A DNA stretch of 64,000 nucleotides, taken from the NCBI GenBank assembly GCA_021234155.1, contig JAJEKV010000099.1, positions 1,450,297-1,514,296 of the forward strand, given 5' to 3'. The DNA comes from Isoetes taiwanensis (Eukaryota; Streptophyta; Lycopodiopsida; Isoetales; Isoetaceae). This document shows positions 43,440 to 53,835 of the stretch, in pieces. Each line of letters begins with the position of its first letter. Within the stretch, counting starts at the first letter, position 1. A model generated the notes under the pieces. It saw only the letters and a list, made by a program, of their open reading frames with translations, was not told the DNA's origin and did no database searches. The translations under genes were made by a program, and so were the position numbers.

Positions 43440-44146
43440 CACAGAAAATCCTTTTTCATAATCCGTACAGCCATGGCTGAAAAAATTCTTGCAGCCATGC
43501 GATTTGGCAGAGGATTTCTTTCAAACATCGCGGGGTTTCTCGGTCTGCCAAATACAAAAATATTAAAAAGTTCAGGTCTTTCTCAAGCTTACACATAGAT
43601 TTGCGGGTCAGATTAGCCTTCAACGCCCCCGGATAGATTCAAAGGTCATATTAGTCTTCAATGGCACAAGATCAATACGATCCGGACAAAACATGATTAA
43701 TACATGACAAGCATTCGATTGCATCGGAACTATTACAAGCATTCCGATTGCATCGAACTATTACATCGCGGGGATTCTTAAGAAATAATAAAGAAGACAA
43801 AACATAAGCGGCAATTACGGCGAGGGGTGTAGAAGTCGGCCAAAATCAGCGGTATACGGGGGGGGTGCAGAACCGGACAAAATCTCAGCGGGGACTGCGG
43901 AGGCGAGGGTGCGTACCCGGCAAAAATCTCGAAGCAAACAAAATCCAAGCGAGGGTTCCAAATCAGGCAAAATTCAAACAGAGTTCATAAGCCGGCAAAA
44001 TCCAAACAGGGTTCAAAATGCGTGCCTGTAGGAAGCCATCTATGTTGAATCCGTCTATGCCATCTATGCTGAATCCAGTCTATGCCATCTTCCTCCATTT
44101 CAATCTATGCCCTTGGAAGCATCTGCAGTCTGCTTAGAGCCCTGTA
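43440..44146. other. Non-coding stretch before the Gypsy LTR
   Basis: No gene is supportable. Short direct repeats occur: the word CATTCGATTGCATCG.AACTAT twice near 43,710-43,760, CGGCAAAATC-like words at 43,840-44,010, and CTATGCCATCTATGCTGAATC near 44,040-44,090. Confidence 0.5.
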
Positions 44147-45520
44147 TGTGACGTCCCCTACTCATATACGGTGCACTCACCGTATACAAACAGGAGTTCA
44201 TCCCCCATACCAGCTCCATGCTAATACAGGGCCCTCCACATGACACTGCAACCGCAACGGATTCCAGCGGGAAGAGTGGAAGGGTCATTGCACCCCGTCT
44301 CCCTCAGGGCCTACCTAGCTGCGGAAGCGTAAACATACATGTCAGTAGTACATACATCAACATCATGTGACCATCTCGAAGGATGGTCTTCCACATATCT
44401 GCATAGACAAAGATCAGCACATCACATAGGGAGTCCTACCCAAGGCTCAGACTCGAAGGGGATGACTGACGGCTTGGGTCTCCAGAGTTCATTGCAGACA
44501 GAATTCATGGCAATGGATTTGGCTGGCATATGAACATGGCTTAGGGTTGTCCACTCCATCGCCCCTCCCCGTGTACACTTTGAGATAGGTTGAAGAACTT
44601 CGGGGGTTGGACCGTAGCTGCTTAGGGATCATAGCCAAGGGGCTATAGCCGGGTTACATCTCCCCGGACCGATGAAAGCGTAAGGAGGTTTCCCTCCACC
44701 GGATGATCAATGCCATAGCAGGTGGACTAGAGGACATCAGCGGTCCGTGCTCGACTTTAACCCACTTGAAGGGAACTACCACCACGGCCGGTCCCGATCC
44801 CCTTGCCGACACTACCAGCGCAACACATGGCCCGGTGAAACCCCTGGTGGCACCGCCGCCAGCACGGCTTCTTATCCCCAGCGGGGTGTCGAACTCATAC
44901 TTTCGGTGCACGCGGTCCCCGAGTATTAGCGCTAGTCTGCGATTGCTATAGGAGTAGACTTTACATCCCAGAGAGCAACCGCTATGGACCACGACCACCC
45001 TTATCAACCGGTCCGACCCCTAAGAACACAACGCAGGCGGGCTATTGTACACGGGCGCTAACTATAGTGTGTGCTAGAGAGGCTACTCTAGGAGCATCGA
45101 CTACAAAGCTTTAGGTCTCTACCCCTTCCCAATACAAAAGGAGTTCCACGAGATACATCATCCATATACATCCGCGGAAAGAACTAAAGAACAAGATCTA
45201 ATCTATATCATAGAGTTAGGTTCTTTAGTTAGAATCGCTATCTAGAGTTCTAGAAGGCTGCTATGGGCAATCTAATAGGCTAAACCTCACTGATTCAATG
45301 CCCAAAATAGGGTTTAGACTATCTAATTGGCCAAATACTGATCCTTGAGGAACTCCTCGACCTGAGGCTTTCGACCATCCCTATTTGGAACGCAGAATCT
45401 TGAGAAACTAAGGTAGTAATTCTCCCAATCGAAACGGGATGCGGTTTGGGTTTGTTGAGGCGGCCAAAAAGCAGTTCTAAAGCCCTAAAATCGAAAATTA
45501 GGTTAGTTAGGGTTTCCAAC

Positions 45521-45530
45521 CCTATATAGA
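45521..45530 (-). promoter_or_regulatory. TATA box in the LTR
   Basis: The minus strand reads TCTATATAGG, conserved in all three LTR copies (also near 57,142 and 62,110). It lies about 420 bp from the U3 end and downstream of the tandem array. Confidence 0.6.
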
Positions 45531-45609
45531 CAAGGGGGTGGCTAGGGTTTCCAATTATCCCCTTTTGGCATGTGGGATAATTGGTAATGGGCCCACTTGC
45601 CTTTAAGGC

Positions 45610-45810
45610 TAGGTGGCCAAATGTGCCCACATGGAAATGTGTGCACCCAAATGTGCTCACATGGAAGTGTGTGCACATTAATGAATGTGTACATTGGAAA
45701 ATGTGCACATTAATTGCTCCTATGGGTATGGCCCACTTGGCATCAAGTGGCCACATGGAAATGTGTGCCCACATTAATGTGTACATTGGAAAATGTGCAC
45801 ATTAATACTA
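45610..45810. repeat. U3 array of ACATGGAAATGTGTGCACC words
   Basis: Short units CACATGGAAATGTGTG and ACATTGGAAAATGTGCACAT alternate about seven times between the U3 end and the TATA box. Each unit is nearly palindromic (ACAT...ATGT). Placement suggests enhancer-type repeats. The plus-strand ORF with WKCVH repeats across it is a by-product. Confidence 0.75.
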
Positions 45811-45950
45811 GTGCACACTCTTGGCGAGTTGCCCCCTAGGGCTACCCACTTGGCTATACGTTGGCGTACACGTCAATCGGGGTGGCGTGTACGCGTGACG
45901 TGGCAGTACAATATACGTCCTGGAAGCGTATACTGTGCTGGAACGTCACA

Positions 45951-45966
45951 TTCTCCCCACCTTGAA
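45951..45966 (-). promoter_or_regulatory. Polypurine tract
   Basis: On the minus strand AAGGTGGGGAGAA directly precedes the LTR, the site where plus-strand DNA synthesis would begin. The word is repeated nearby (45,990-46,003). Confidence 0.6.
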
Positions 45967-46795
45967 ATGATGCTGTCCGCAGCATCGTGGTTCTCCCCAC
46001 CTTGGAATCCTCCTAACCTGCAATCAACCTGATGCATACGATATACTTCTATAATACTTACGCATTTATTAAAATTACCTCAAGGTAATACTTTTATCAC
46101 ATTATTATATTATAAAATAACTTATCAATTCACAACATTTCTAACAGATTACTCCAACATTCCCTTAACATTACTATTAAGTTTATCAAAATTTTAAAAT
46201 TAACGCCGGGTACCCTTGATTCCTTGCAACACATTCCAACAAAATTTGTGTTGCAAGTCTTATAATTTCGACCTCCTTGCCCTCCGAGGCTCTCTTGGGG
46301 CTGCAGTCGACACTACATTAGTACCATTTACTTATTAATTAAAATTTTTGGTTATATGGTGACCACCCCACCTATCTACATGGATGCATGGCTAATCTCC
46401 CGGCGTAGGAAGAGGGTGAATCTTCCATTATGGCCTTGGAGGCGCGCCTACATGCCTATATGCCGCTCATGCCTACACCTCTAGTTGCCCGGTGGAGGAT
46501 ATCCTTCTTCAGCGTGGGAAAGAGTGGAAGGATAGATTCCTCCTATCAAAGCATATATGGGGCTAAAAGGTGCTTTCCCTATCAATGCATTCCTTCATGA
46601 CCTCCTTTCTCTCGAGGTCGTCTACTTAGTGGGACAGAAGTAGACTTTCTAATCTACCTTCCACTCACCCAAAGCGGAAGCGGTCATGTCTACATTGACA
46701 TTACACACGCCCTAGAGATCACCGTAGTGGTCCCATCGCCGGTGACAACATGCGACCCATACTAAGCGTAGGTGGCATCGTGAGATTAATCTTAA

Positions 46796-47040
46796 CTATA
46801 CAAGCATTAATCTACACAAATCGACATGCTCGAGCCCGATTTCTTCCGGGAGATGACCTTGCCGATCCCATTGCTCCATAAAGCGTGGATCTTGCTTTAC
46901 TAAATCTTTCTTAAGTACCCACGTCGCGTCTTCCAGCGGTAAGTGTTTCCACTTGACCAAATTTGGAGGAATTACGATCTCCCTCGTTTTCTTGAAAAGC
47001 TTTATCAAGAATCAATTCTGGAACTATTTCGGTTGCTCCT
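46796..47040 (-). pseudogene. Gypsy chromodomain region
   Basis: The frame reads KKTREIVIPPNLVKWKHLPL then EDATWVLKKDLVKQDPRF. 'LVKWK.LP.EDATWE' is the signature of the chromodomain at the C-terminus of plant chromovirus integrases, which reads methylated H3 and directs insertion into heterochromatin. The final W-E pair is W-V here. The frame ends 830 bp before the LTR; the gap is 3' untranslated and AT-rich. Confidence 0.7.
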
Positions 47041-47299
47041 CCGTCATTTCCAACAACGTTGGCGAATCAAGACCGTGCGGATTTGGAGTATGCTTCTTCA
47101 ACAAACTCACGTGGAAGACCTTATGAATCTTTAGGTGTCTTTGGCAAGTCTAGCTTGTAGGCGATTACCTACTCTCGACTATTACGAAGGGTCCAGCCCA
47201 CCTTGGAGCAAGCTTCTTGCAATTTGCGATCTGAGAAGCTGCTTCACCTTGATCTTGAGGCAAACATCATCTCAACTTCGAACTCTCTTCTAGCTTCGA

Positions 47300-48334
47300 T
47301 GTTTGCGTGGCGATGCTCTTCGGTGACTTCTTCTTTGCTAGCGGTAGCCCGCGAACTTCCTCTACAAGGCTGGGCATATCGGCCAACATCTGCTGCGAAA
47401 CTTCCACTTTTGACCGAGGGTTGTGCCAATTAATGCGGAGTTAAGGGCGATAGCGTAATTGATCATAAGCGGCGACATTTGGGATGATTCACGCTTGGTG
47501 CTATTGTATGCAAACTCCACCAAGTGAATAAATTCTTCCCACATACCTTGCTTATTCAGACATATAGTTTCGTAGCATGTCCTCTAAAATCCTGTTGGTT
47601 ATTTCCGTCAGCCATCCGAAATCGAGGATGATATGCCGTGCTCATGGATAGCTTAAATGCGGATCGCCGCAAAGAGGTCTTGCCAAAAGGCACTCATGAA
47701 CCGGATCCACATGGGAGATGATCTCCTTGGCATGCCATGAAGCACGAAGATCTCTTTGGTGAAGAGCTTTCTTTGTATCCATGGTTTTGATCTGTGGTCA
47801 CGCAAGGCACAAAATGTGCCATTTTAGACAACTTATCGACCACTACCATCAAGGCATCTTTTCCTCTTACGGTCCTTGGGAGGGCCCTGTGATGAAATCC
47901 ATGCTGATTACCTCCCACTTAGCGTTTAAACAGCTAATGGCTCTAGATGCCCGAATTGCTCGCTCGCCGCCGTCTGGACATACCATTTGGCATTGCTTGA
48001 TGTAGCGAGCTATTTGCTTCTTCATTCACGGCCAATAATAGCTAGCTGCGCGCACTTTGAAATATGTTTTCATGAATCCGCATGGCCGGCTATTGAAACA
48101 TTGTGCGTGTCATGGAGGATCAACTTCCTTACACGATGATTGAGATCTCGCACAACTTGTTCTTATGGTATAACAGGTTGCCTTCCTTCTTATAATGCTT
48201 GAAGGCCTCCGCTCTTTATACGTTCTAGCCTCCTTAGAAAGGCTTGCCCATGCCTCCTTGAAATCCACGTCCGTTGGCAAGGACTCTTCAATCCTCTTAC
48301 AGAAGTCATTTGGAGCGTCGAAATTACATTGCAA
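47300..48334 (-). pseudogene. Gypsy integrase, frameshifted
   Basis: From high to low: a zinc-binding region (HDTHNVSIAGH near 48,100), the catalytic core start [20 protein letters not shown] (written here as [15 protein letters not shown] in the open frame) with [11 protein letters not shown] at 47,800-47,900, and the later core WEEFIHLVEFAYNST with SSQMSPLMINYA at 47,450-47,545. The first catalytic Asp lies in 'MDF', the second near 'TDQ'. At least four frameshifts. Confidence 0.75.
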
Positions 48335-48339
48335 TGCAC

Positions 48340-48995
48340 TCTAGTTGTCGGGGGATGCCTTGAAAGCGCGCTCTGCTACCACATTGAGCTTCCAGGCTTG
48401 TAGACTATATCAAAGTCATATTCTTGAGGAACTCCATCCATCTCAGCTGCCTCGGTTAAGGTGTGGTTGCGTGAATACATATTGGAGGCTCGATGGTGGG
48501 TATCAGTGGAACTTCCTTCCCAAGAGATAATGCCTCCATATTCTTAATGCCACGACAGCAGCAAGCAACTCCGATGCGTCGCGTTGGGTAGCGGCGTCTC
48601 GGCGTCGTTCATCTTCTGGAATCATGCGCTACCACCGCGGCTCTTCTTGCATAAGCCTTTGCACACTGTAGCTATCTTACCGCATGCTCTTTGCTGAGCT
48701 TATCTTTTTTCCGGTCCGGCGAGGGGTTAAGGCGGGGGGCTGTTGTTAAAGCTTCCTTCAACAATTCAAACCCCTTTTTGGGCTTTCTTGTGCCAATGCT
48801 CTACCCAATCTTTCACCTTCTCTTGCCCTCGTTAGGTGCGTGCGGGGCTGCTATCTTAACAAAGTTCTTCGCGAACTTCTGTAGTACCACTAGGCGAAAC
48901 TTCGACTTCATGCATTCTTGGGGCCGACCCTTTGAATATTTGCCTCAATCTTGGCGGGGTGCGTCGAGATGCCTTCTGCTGAGATCCACATGACC
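48340..48995 (-). pseudogene. Gypsy RNase H region
   Basis: Recognisable blocks are KFAKNFVKIAAP (palm-RNase H connection) near 48,870, FELLKEALTTAP near 48,750 and RWMEFLKNM near 48,430, as in plant Gypsy RNase H. The catalytic D-E-D residues cannot all be read because of frameshifts. Confidence 0.6.
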
Positions 48996-48999
48996 TAGA

Positions 49000-49640
49000 T
49001 ACTCCACCTTTTTTGTTGCGAAGTGGCGCCCGACAACTTGGCATTTCTTGGTGCCTCTTCAACTTCTAGCACTCTTCTCAAGTGTTTATGCGTGCTCTTC
49101 AAGGGATCTGCTATACACCAAAATGTCGTCAAAGAAAACAATCACAAAGGTGTCGGGGAACTCCTCGAAGATATCGTTCATGAGCCTCATGAACTGAAGG
49201 GGGCATTTGATAAGCCGAAAGGCATTCTTGTGGAATTCATAATGCCCATGCTGCGTTGAAGGCGGTCTTATGGATATCTTCTTCCTTTATCTGATCCGGT
49301 GATAACGACCTTAAGTCGATTTTGGAGAAGATCTTTGCACCTTGAGCTGATCCATCAAGTCGTCTCGATCTTGGAAGCATACTTGTTCTTAATGGTGTGC
49401 TTATTCAACCGTCTATAGTCTATGCACATCCTCAAAGATCCATCCTTCTTCTTGACAAAAGAATGGGGCTCCAAGCGGCGAGACACTAGGTCTAATGAAA
49501 CCTAGGTCGAAAGTCACGACTCCAGACTGCGCTTCTTGACTCAGGCCAACCTGTGTTGTCATTCTATATGGAGCCTTACTTGTTGGCTTCATTCCGGTTG
49601 AAGTGCTATCTACTTTTCGACTCCCCTATAGGGAGGGCTG
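49000..49640 (-). pseudogene. Gypsy reverse transcriptase, frameshifted
   Basis: Blocks in order: [23 protein letters not shown], the position of 'RMCIDYR' degraded, DDLMDQL, IKEEDIHKTAFN, FMRLMNDIFEEFPDTFVIVF then FDDILVYSRSLEEHA at about 49,090-49,190. The catalytic YxDD of Gypsy RT appears as F-DD. Several stops and indels. Similarity is clearly to plant Ty3/Gypsy, not Copia. Confidence 0.8.
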
Positions 49641-49849
49641 CTTGATCTCATCACGGAAAGAGATCATGGAACTCGTGATTAGGCCGAGATACTTGCTTGG
49701 CAACTGGTCGGCGCGTTGTCTTCCTTGCTTCCGCCGATTAGGCTCACTAATCTCAAGCTTGAAGATGTATGCCACTTGGTCACTCTTGATGCACTTGAGC
49801 GGTAGTTTAGAAGACATACACCGCATGATGGGAGCGGCTTCCTTACCGT

Positions 49850-50200
49850 TATCTCAATGATCTTGCCGTCGGGCGTTGGGAAGGTCACCTTCCGCTTCCA
49901 CGATCGATAATGGCCCTCGCTGGCCAAGGTACTCCATTCCTATGATCAAGTCATACTTTCCAATGCCCATTACTTCTGCTCCCATCTTGATATTAATCCC
50001 CAGCAAGTCGATGTCGAGAAGTTAATTCTCTTGCCCGCCCGTCTCGCCTTCTTTGCACCACTTGCTAAAAACAACGGGTCTTGTTTTTGACTTTAGCGGC
50101 TTCAACTTCAACATCCCGAACCATGCAGGGGATGCAAAGTTATGGCTACTTCTGAGTCTATCAAGACTATGAATGACTTAGCTTTAGCCTTCCCCTTTTG
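49850..50200 (-). pseudogene. Gypsy aspartic protease region
   Basis: SFIVLIDSEVAITL near 50,150 corresponds to the protease active site 'LIDSGAT.NFI' with G changed. Downstream come KVTFPTPDGKIIEITV and SSKLPLKCIKSDQVAYI, typical of the protease C-terminus and linker to RT. Confidence 0.55.
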
Positions 50201-50346
50201 TGGAAATTACCTTATCTTCGGCTCTCTGCTTGCTCTGTATCTATTGCGGCAAAGATATGACACTCTCACCCTGAATGTAGTCGCGGGCCTCTTTCGTTGC
50301 CGTCCGCTGGGGCTTCCCAATCTCCCAACTCCGCTAAGAGCTGCAC

Positions 50347-51490
50347 TCATGGCGTGGGGGCGGTTCTTCGTCCTATGGCTTTGGCTGGAAGCACTGGCAC
50401 AAACCGCTTTTCTATGCACTCTGCCTCTTTTCCTTGGGCATTGCACGCAAAAAGGATTACCTTTTTGGAGTAGTTTGACCTTTTCCTGCTTGTCCTTAAA
50501 GGACACTCGCTTCTTCTCCTTTTGCTTCCCCTGGTTCCCACCATATTGTGTTCTATTTGGACACAGGGCTGCTTACTGGGGCTATAGCTTCTGTCGCCTT
50601 GCCTTTCTCACGGAAATGCTTCTTTGCTTGTGCCCGCTATTGCGAGGTCACGATTTTGCAAGCTTATAGCCTTGGATTACGCCCGATCTTGTCCTGGGGT
50701 TTATTGCTCTCACAAGCTTGCGGATCTCCTCATTGACCCCTCGATATAGCTTTCTCTTGCATGCTTCTCTCCCAACCCGGCACCTCTGACCTTAGCCTCA
50801 TGAATTCCTCTGTATATTTGAACTGATTTGTTGCCTTCTTTGCAACACGTAAAACTGCTGCATCATCTTTGGACTTATGTTCCTTGGAGCGTAATGGCGT
50901 TGAAGGCTTTAGCAAACTTTTACGAACTTACAAGCATCCACATGGCCAGGTGTGCCTTTGCATAACCCTTCCACCAAATCCGGCGGCTCCTTTCAAGTTG
51001 GCTGTTTGCAACTTTCTGCCTTTGTCCTTATCCTTCATGCCATAAGCATTTCATTGTATTCGCTCATTTCGTCCAGCCATGCCTCGCTTCCAAGCTGATC
51101 ATTCTCTCGGCTGTTCGATTCGGGCCTTCCATACATTTGCCCGGTGCTGAATCTACCTTCTATACGGTAGTCGGAGGTCACAGTATCTCTTTGTCGTCCT
51201 TCTTGGGTGTTCCTCGCCTTCCATACGATTTTAGTTCTGATCCTGCTCTTCCCTCTTCCTCGGGTGGGAGTGCAGTGAACTTGAGTGGGAAGATTAGGAC
51301 TGGGGGATCTGCCTCTCTTGTTCCTTCTCCTGTCCCTTCCTTCCCTCCAGAGGCTGATGCTTGCGGCTGTTGGCGTTGCCCACGAACCCTCAAACTGCGG
51401 CGGACGGTAATGCCTTTATCGCTCGGTCCGTCCTCATCGAGCTATCTCCTCCCTCCGGGGTCATGGGTTCCCTATCTTCAAAATAGGTTC
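50347..51490 (-). pseudogene. Gypsy gag with zinc knuckle
   Basis: The gag capsid block YTEEFMRLRSEVPGWERSMQ lies at 50,760-50,830 within the frame 50,730-50,915 and continues VNEEIRKLVRAINP. A CCHC-type zinc knuckle follows at about 50,440-50,480 (CVQCPRKRGRVHRKAVC). The N-terminal part (51,178-51,393) is P/G/E-rich. Several frameshifts. It begins about 150 bp downstream of the end of ORF B. Confidence 0.7.
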
Positions 51491-51644
51491 CTTTAGGGGG
51501 TATTGTACGAGGGTTTGCTCTTCTATAAGGTCCGGTTGATTTATCGTTCCCCTGCGCTTAGCCCTCTAGATCAATAAAACATTTAAAGTACAAGCAGGCG
51601 TATTTATATATCATATAATATTTTAGGTACAAAAAGTCTAGGGA

Positions 51645-53140
51645 TCAGAGTCTAACTAGTCTTGAAATCGCCCCGGTGGGGAGGTTGTCTTCAAGAAACT
51701 TCTTAACTTGGGCGTCCCCTCTTAGGGTGACCCAAGTTCTGATGATGCTTCTTTGGCGAGCCTCCTTGGATAGCTCTCACGGGTCTTCTACCCTGCGGTT
51801 GGATGTGAGGGCGCGATCCTTTGCTAATCTCCCACTGGCGTCGGTGGGGATGGCGTTGTCGAAGAGGTCAAGTGCCATTGCCCTCTTGACTAAAACGGCA
51901 TAGTCGACATTGCTACTATTGAGCATGCTGGAAGCACGAGGTGCAATCGGCATAAACACTCCTTCTTCGCCTGGGGGGCTGAACTTGCGGTGAATTGCGG
52001 CTATTCTCCCATCCATCGCCCGATGGTAAAAGTAGTACACGGCGACTGTCGTTGTGTGTCGCGAAGTTTCTCGCTTGTTTGGCCTCGGCTCTGGCGGCCA
52101 GCGTGCTTCGTCGACCTCTGCCGGTGTAGCGAGCTCCACCGTAGTCTTCGATTGTGCGGTCGAGCCTCGAAGTCGATTCCTTCTCCTTTTGGCAAGGTGA
52201 CATTGAAGGACCGGCATTAGGATACTCGTGGTCTTCCACGGATCCCCATCTGCTCTTGGAGGCGAGGAACTCCTCTTCCGTTGGCGGCTCGCTCGTCCAT
52301 CAATTGCACGATCTTTGTAGGCACGGATGTAGGATTCGTCTCCCACATGTAGGTGTCGGACTCCTCACTTGGGCGGAAATCGATGCTCCCACGACGATGA
52401 AATCGTCGAGGGTGGTCTGCCCGGTGGTGGGCGATTTCGTCAATCGAGCTCCCTCTCCACGCACCCGGGAAGGTTACGTATGTCGAGGAGGTAGATACTC
52501 CTCTCGTCGATGTTAAGGGGCTAGGCTTGTGATGCTGGCAGTGTGGAAACAACTTCGATGCCACATCTCGCTTTCGAAATTGATCGACTCTTGCTCTCTC
52601 CTTGGCCAGCGGATTCTTCGTCCAGAATTAGAACTCGTGTATCCTTCGCCGTCGTCCGACTCTTCTTCATCCTCTCTTGCTTCCTGTTCTTGTTGATACT
52701 GCCCGGCGACATTTGCTCTTCCTCTGCTTCAGCTATGGGGTTTACCTCCATCGGAGGGATAGAGAGTTGCCCCCCCCGGGTTCTCGTGGTGGGATAAGAA
52801 GATAGCTAGAGGCGTGATTGTAAAGAAAGTACTTGGTCTGTTGGTATGAGGACCATGTAATCGATTAACCTCACTATGATTAGTCAAGTACTTGGCGATG
52901 TTGGGGACATGCTTAAAGGCTCTGAAGGACGGGCGAGGGCGAAGTATCTATACCGGGGGACTTGGACAAGGGAGGTCCTACCTAGCACGAAATTCGCTAG
53001 CGCACTTTGCCTATATCTTTGGGGTTGCGTTCGGTATTAACGGATGTCAATTTCTTTCACAAAGACTTGGAAGATGTCATTGACATACGCACCGATGGCA
53101 TGGAGCGGCGTGGCTGTCGCCTGAAATCAGCGGTGGCCAT
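51645..53140 (-). pseudogene. Element ORF B: candidate H2B-like and H2A-like fusion
   Basis: This frame set (about 498 codons) starts MATADFRRQPRRSMP behind a TATA box. Near the start, in the next phase, AYVNDIFQVFVKEIDI resembles H2B alpha-2 ('SFINDIFEKIAAEA'); the second copy reads VNDIFQSL, then EEIDIEEL, and AFKHVPNIAKYLTNHSE could match the H2B C-terminal helix. A long acidic linker follows. The C-terminal third reads AMDGRIAAIHRKF, NVDYAVLVKRAMALDLFDNA, then GRLAKDRALTSNRRVED and WVTLRGDAQVKKFLED. These align in order with H2A alpha-1, alpha-2, alpha-3 and the docking segment ('GRVHRLLRKG', 'LAAVLEYLTAEILELAGNA', 'RIIPRHLQLAIRNDEEL', 'VTIAQGGVLPNI'). One in-frame TGA and several indels break it. 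The H2A match rests on one copy and is suggestive; a gag-type N-terminal domain is the alternative. Confidence 0.45.
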
Positions 53141-53246
53141 TGATCTTAGCAAGGAAGTATCAAGCGGATAGAAGGCGCCTCGGGGGCCAAAGATCGCCTA
53201 AGCAAGGGGGAGCAAATGCGGGGGTGCCAATTGAGAAATGGGGAAC

Positions 53247-53258
53247 TTATTTATAGAA
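53247..53258 (-). promoter_or_regulatory. TATA-like box before ORF B
   Basis: The minus strand reads CTATAAATAAG 107 bp upstream of the ORF B start. The same box is kept in the second copy (near 58,645). A hairpin pair lies farther upstream. It suggests ORF B has its own promoter. Confidence 0.5.
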
Positions 53259-53430
53259 AGGGGAAAACCCTAATTTTTGATGACCTAGATTTTCTTGAGA
53301 TTAGGTAATTCTGATCTATTAAGGGATGCAATTGCAAGTTTGAAGACTATTTCTAGAGTTTGAGCATGCTAAGGAGCTCTTGAACCTATTGTGCAATTTG
53401 GAGATCATTTGGTGCACGACATGGTGCAGG

Positions 53431-53690
53431 GTCTCATCACGTTCCATTGGGATTTCTAAAATGTAGAAATCTGTCCGGTATGACGTGTGAGACATGGGTC
53501 CTAATTGGGCTAGGATTACTCAATTTAGGTGATCTAAAAGGCTGTAATTCTACTAAACTCATCGAAGTTAGGCGAAATTGACCCCTTTTGGTCGATTTGG
53601 AGCTGTTTTGGGCATTTTTGGGCCCTGGTCTCACGTTCGCCCGGCCAAGATTTCTAAAATGTAGTCTCACGTCTGGCTGACGTGTGAGAC
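53431..53690. promoter_or_regulatory. Hairpin pair between ORF A and ORF B
   Basis: Two units (53,431-53,496 and 53,628-53,690) each have outer arms GTCTCA..ACGT / ACGT.TGAGAC around TTTCTAAAATGTAG(AAA). Start-to-start distance about 197 bp. Both occur again at 58,819 and 59,005 in the second copy. Confidence 0.7.
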
Positions 53691-53835
53691 ATCGTCTCAA
53701 TTTGCTCCAAACTCCAATTTAATTAAAACAAAGGCTAGGGATCGATATCTTGACCTATCTAAAGCGGTTTGGACACTTTATTTACGCAAAAATTTTCTTT
53801 ATATTAACAAAATTTTACGATCCATTCGCAAAGGT

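Larger units (their letters stand above)
44147..45950 (-). mobile_element. 3' LTR of the Ty3/Gypsy chromovirus
   Basis: The LTR is 1,804 bp long and starts and ends with the inverted pair TGTGACGTCC and GGAACGTCACA. It is repeated at 55,758 (truncated) and 60,746. Read on the minus strand, U3 runs from 45,950; a TATA box (TCTATATAGG) lies at 45,521-45,530, leaving an R-U5 of about 1.3 kb. A polypurine tract adjoins its U3 end. The flanking five bases (CTGTA here, TCGTA after the far LTR) do not form a clean target duplication. Confidence 0.88.

Noticed and set aside
45581-45805. ORF with repeated WKCVH units
   Set aside because: It is a translation of the palindromic U3 array in the LTR, antisense to the element.
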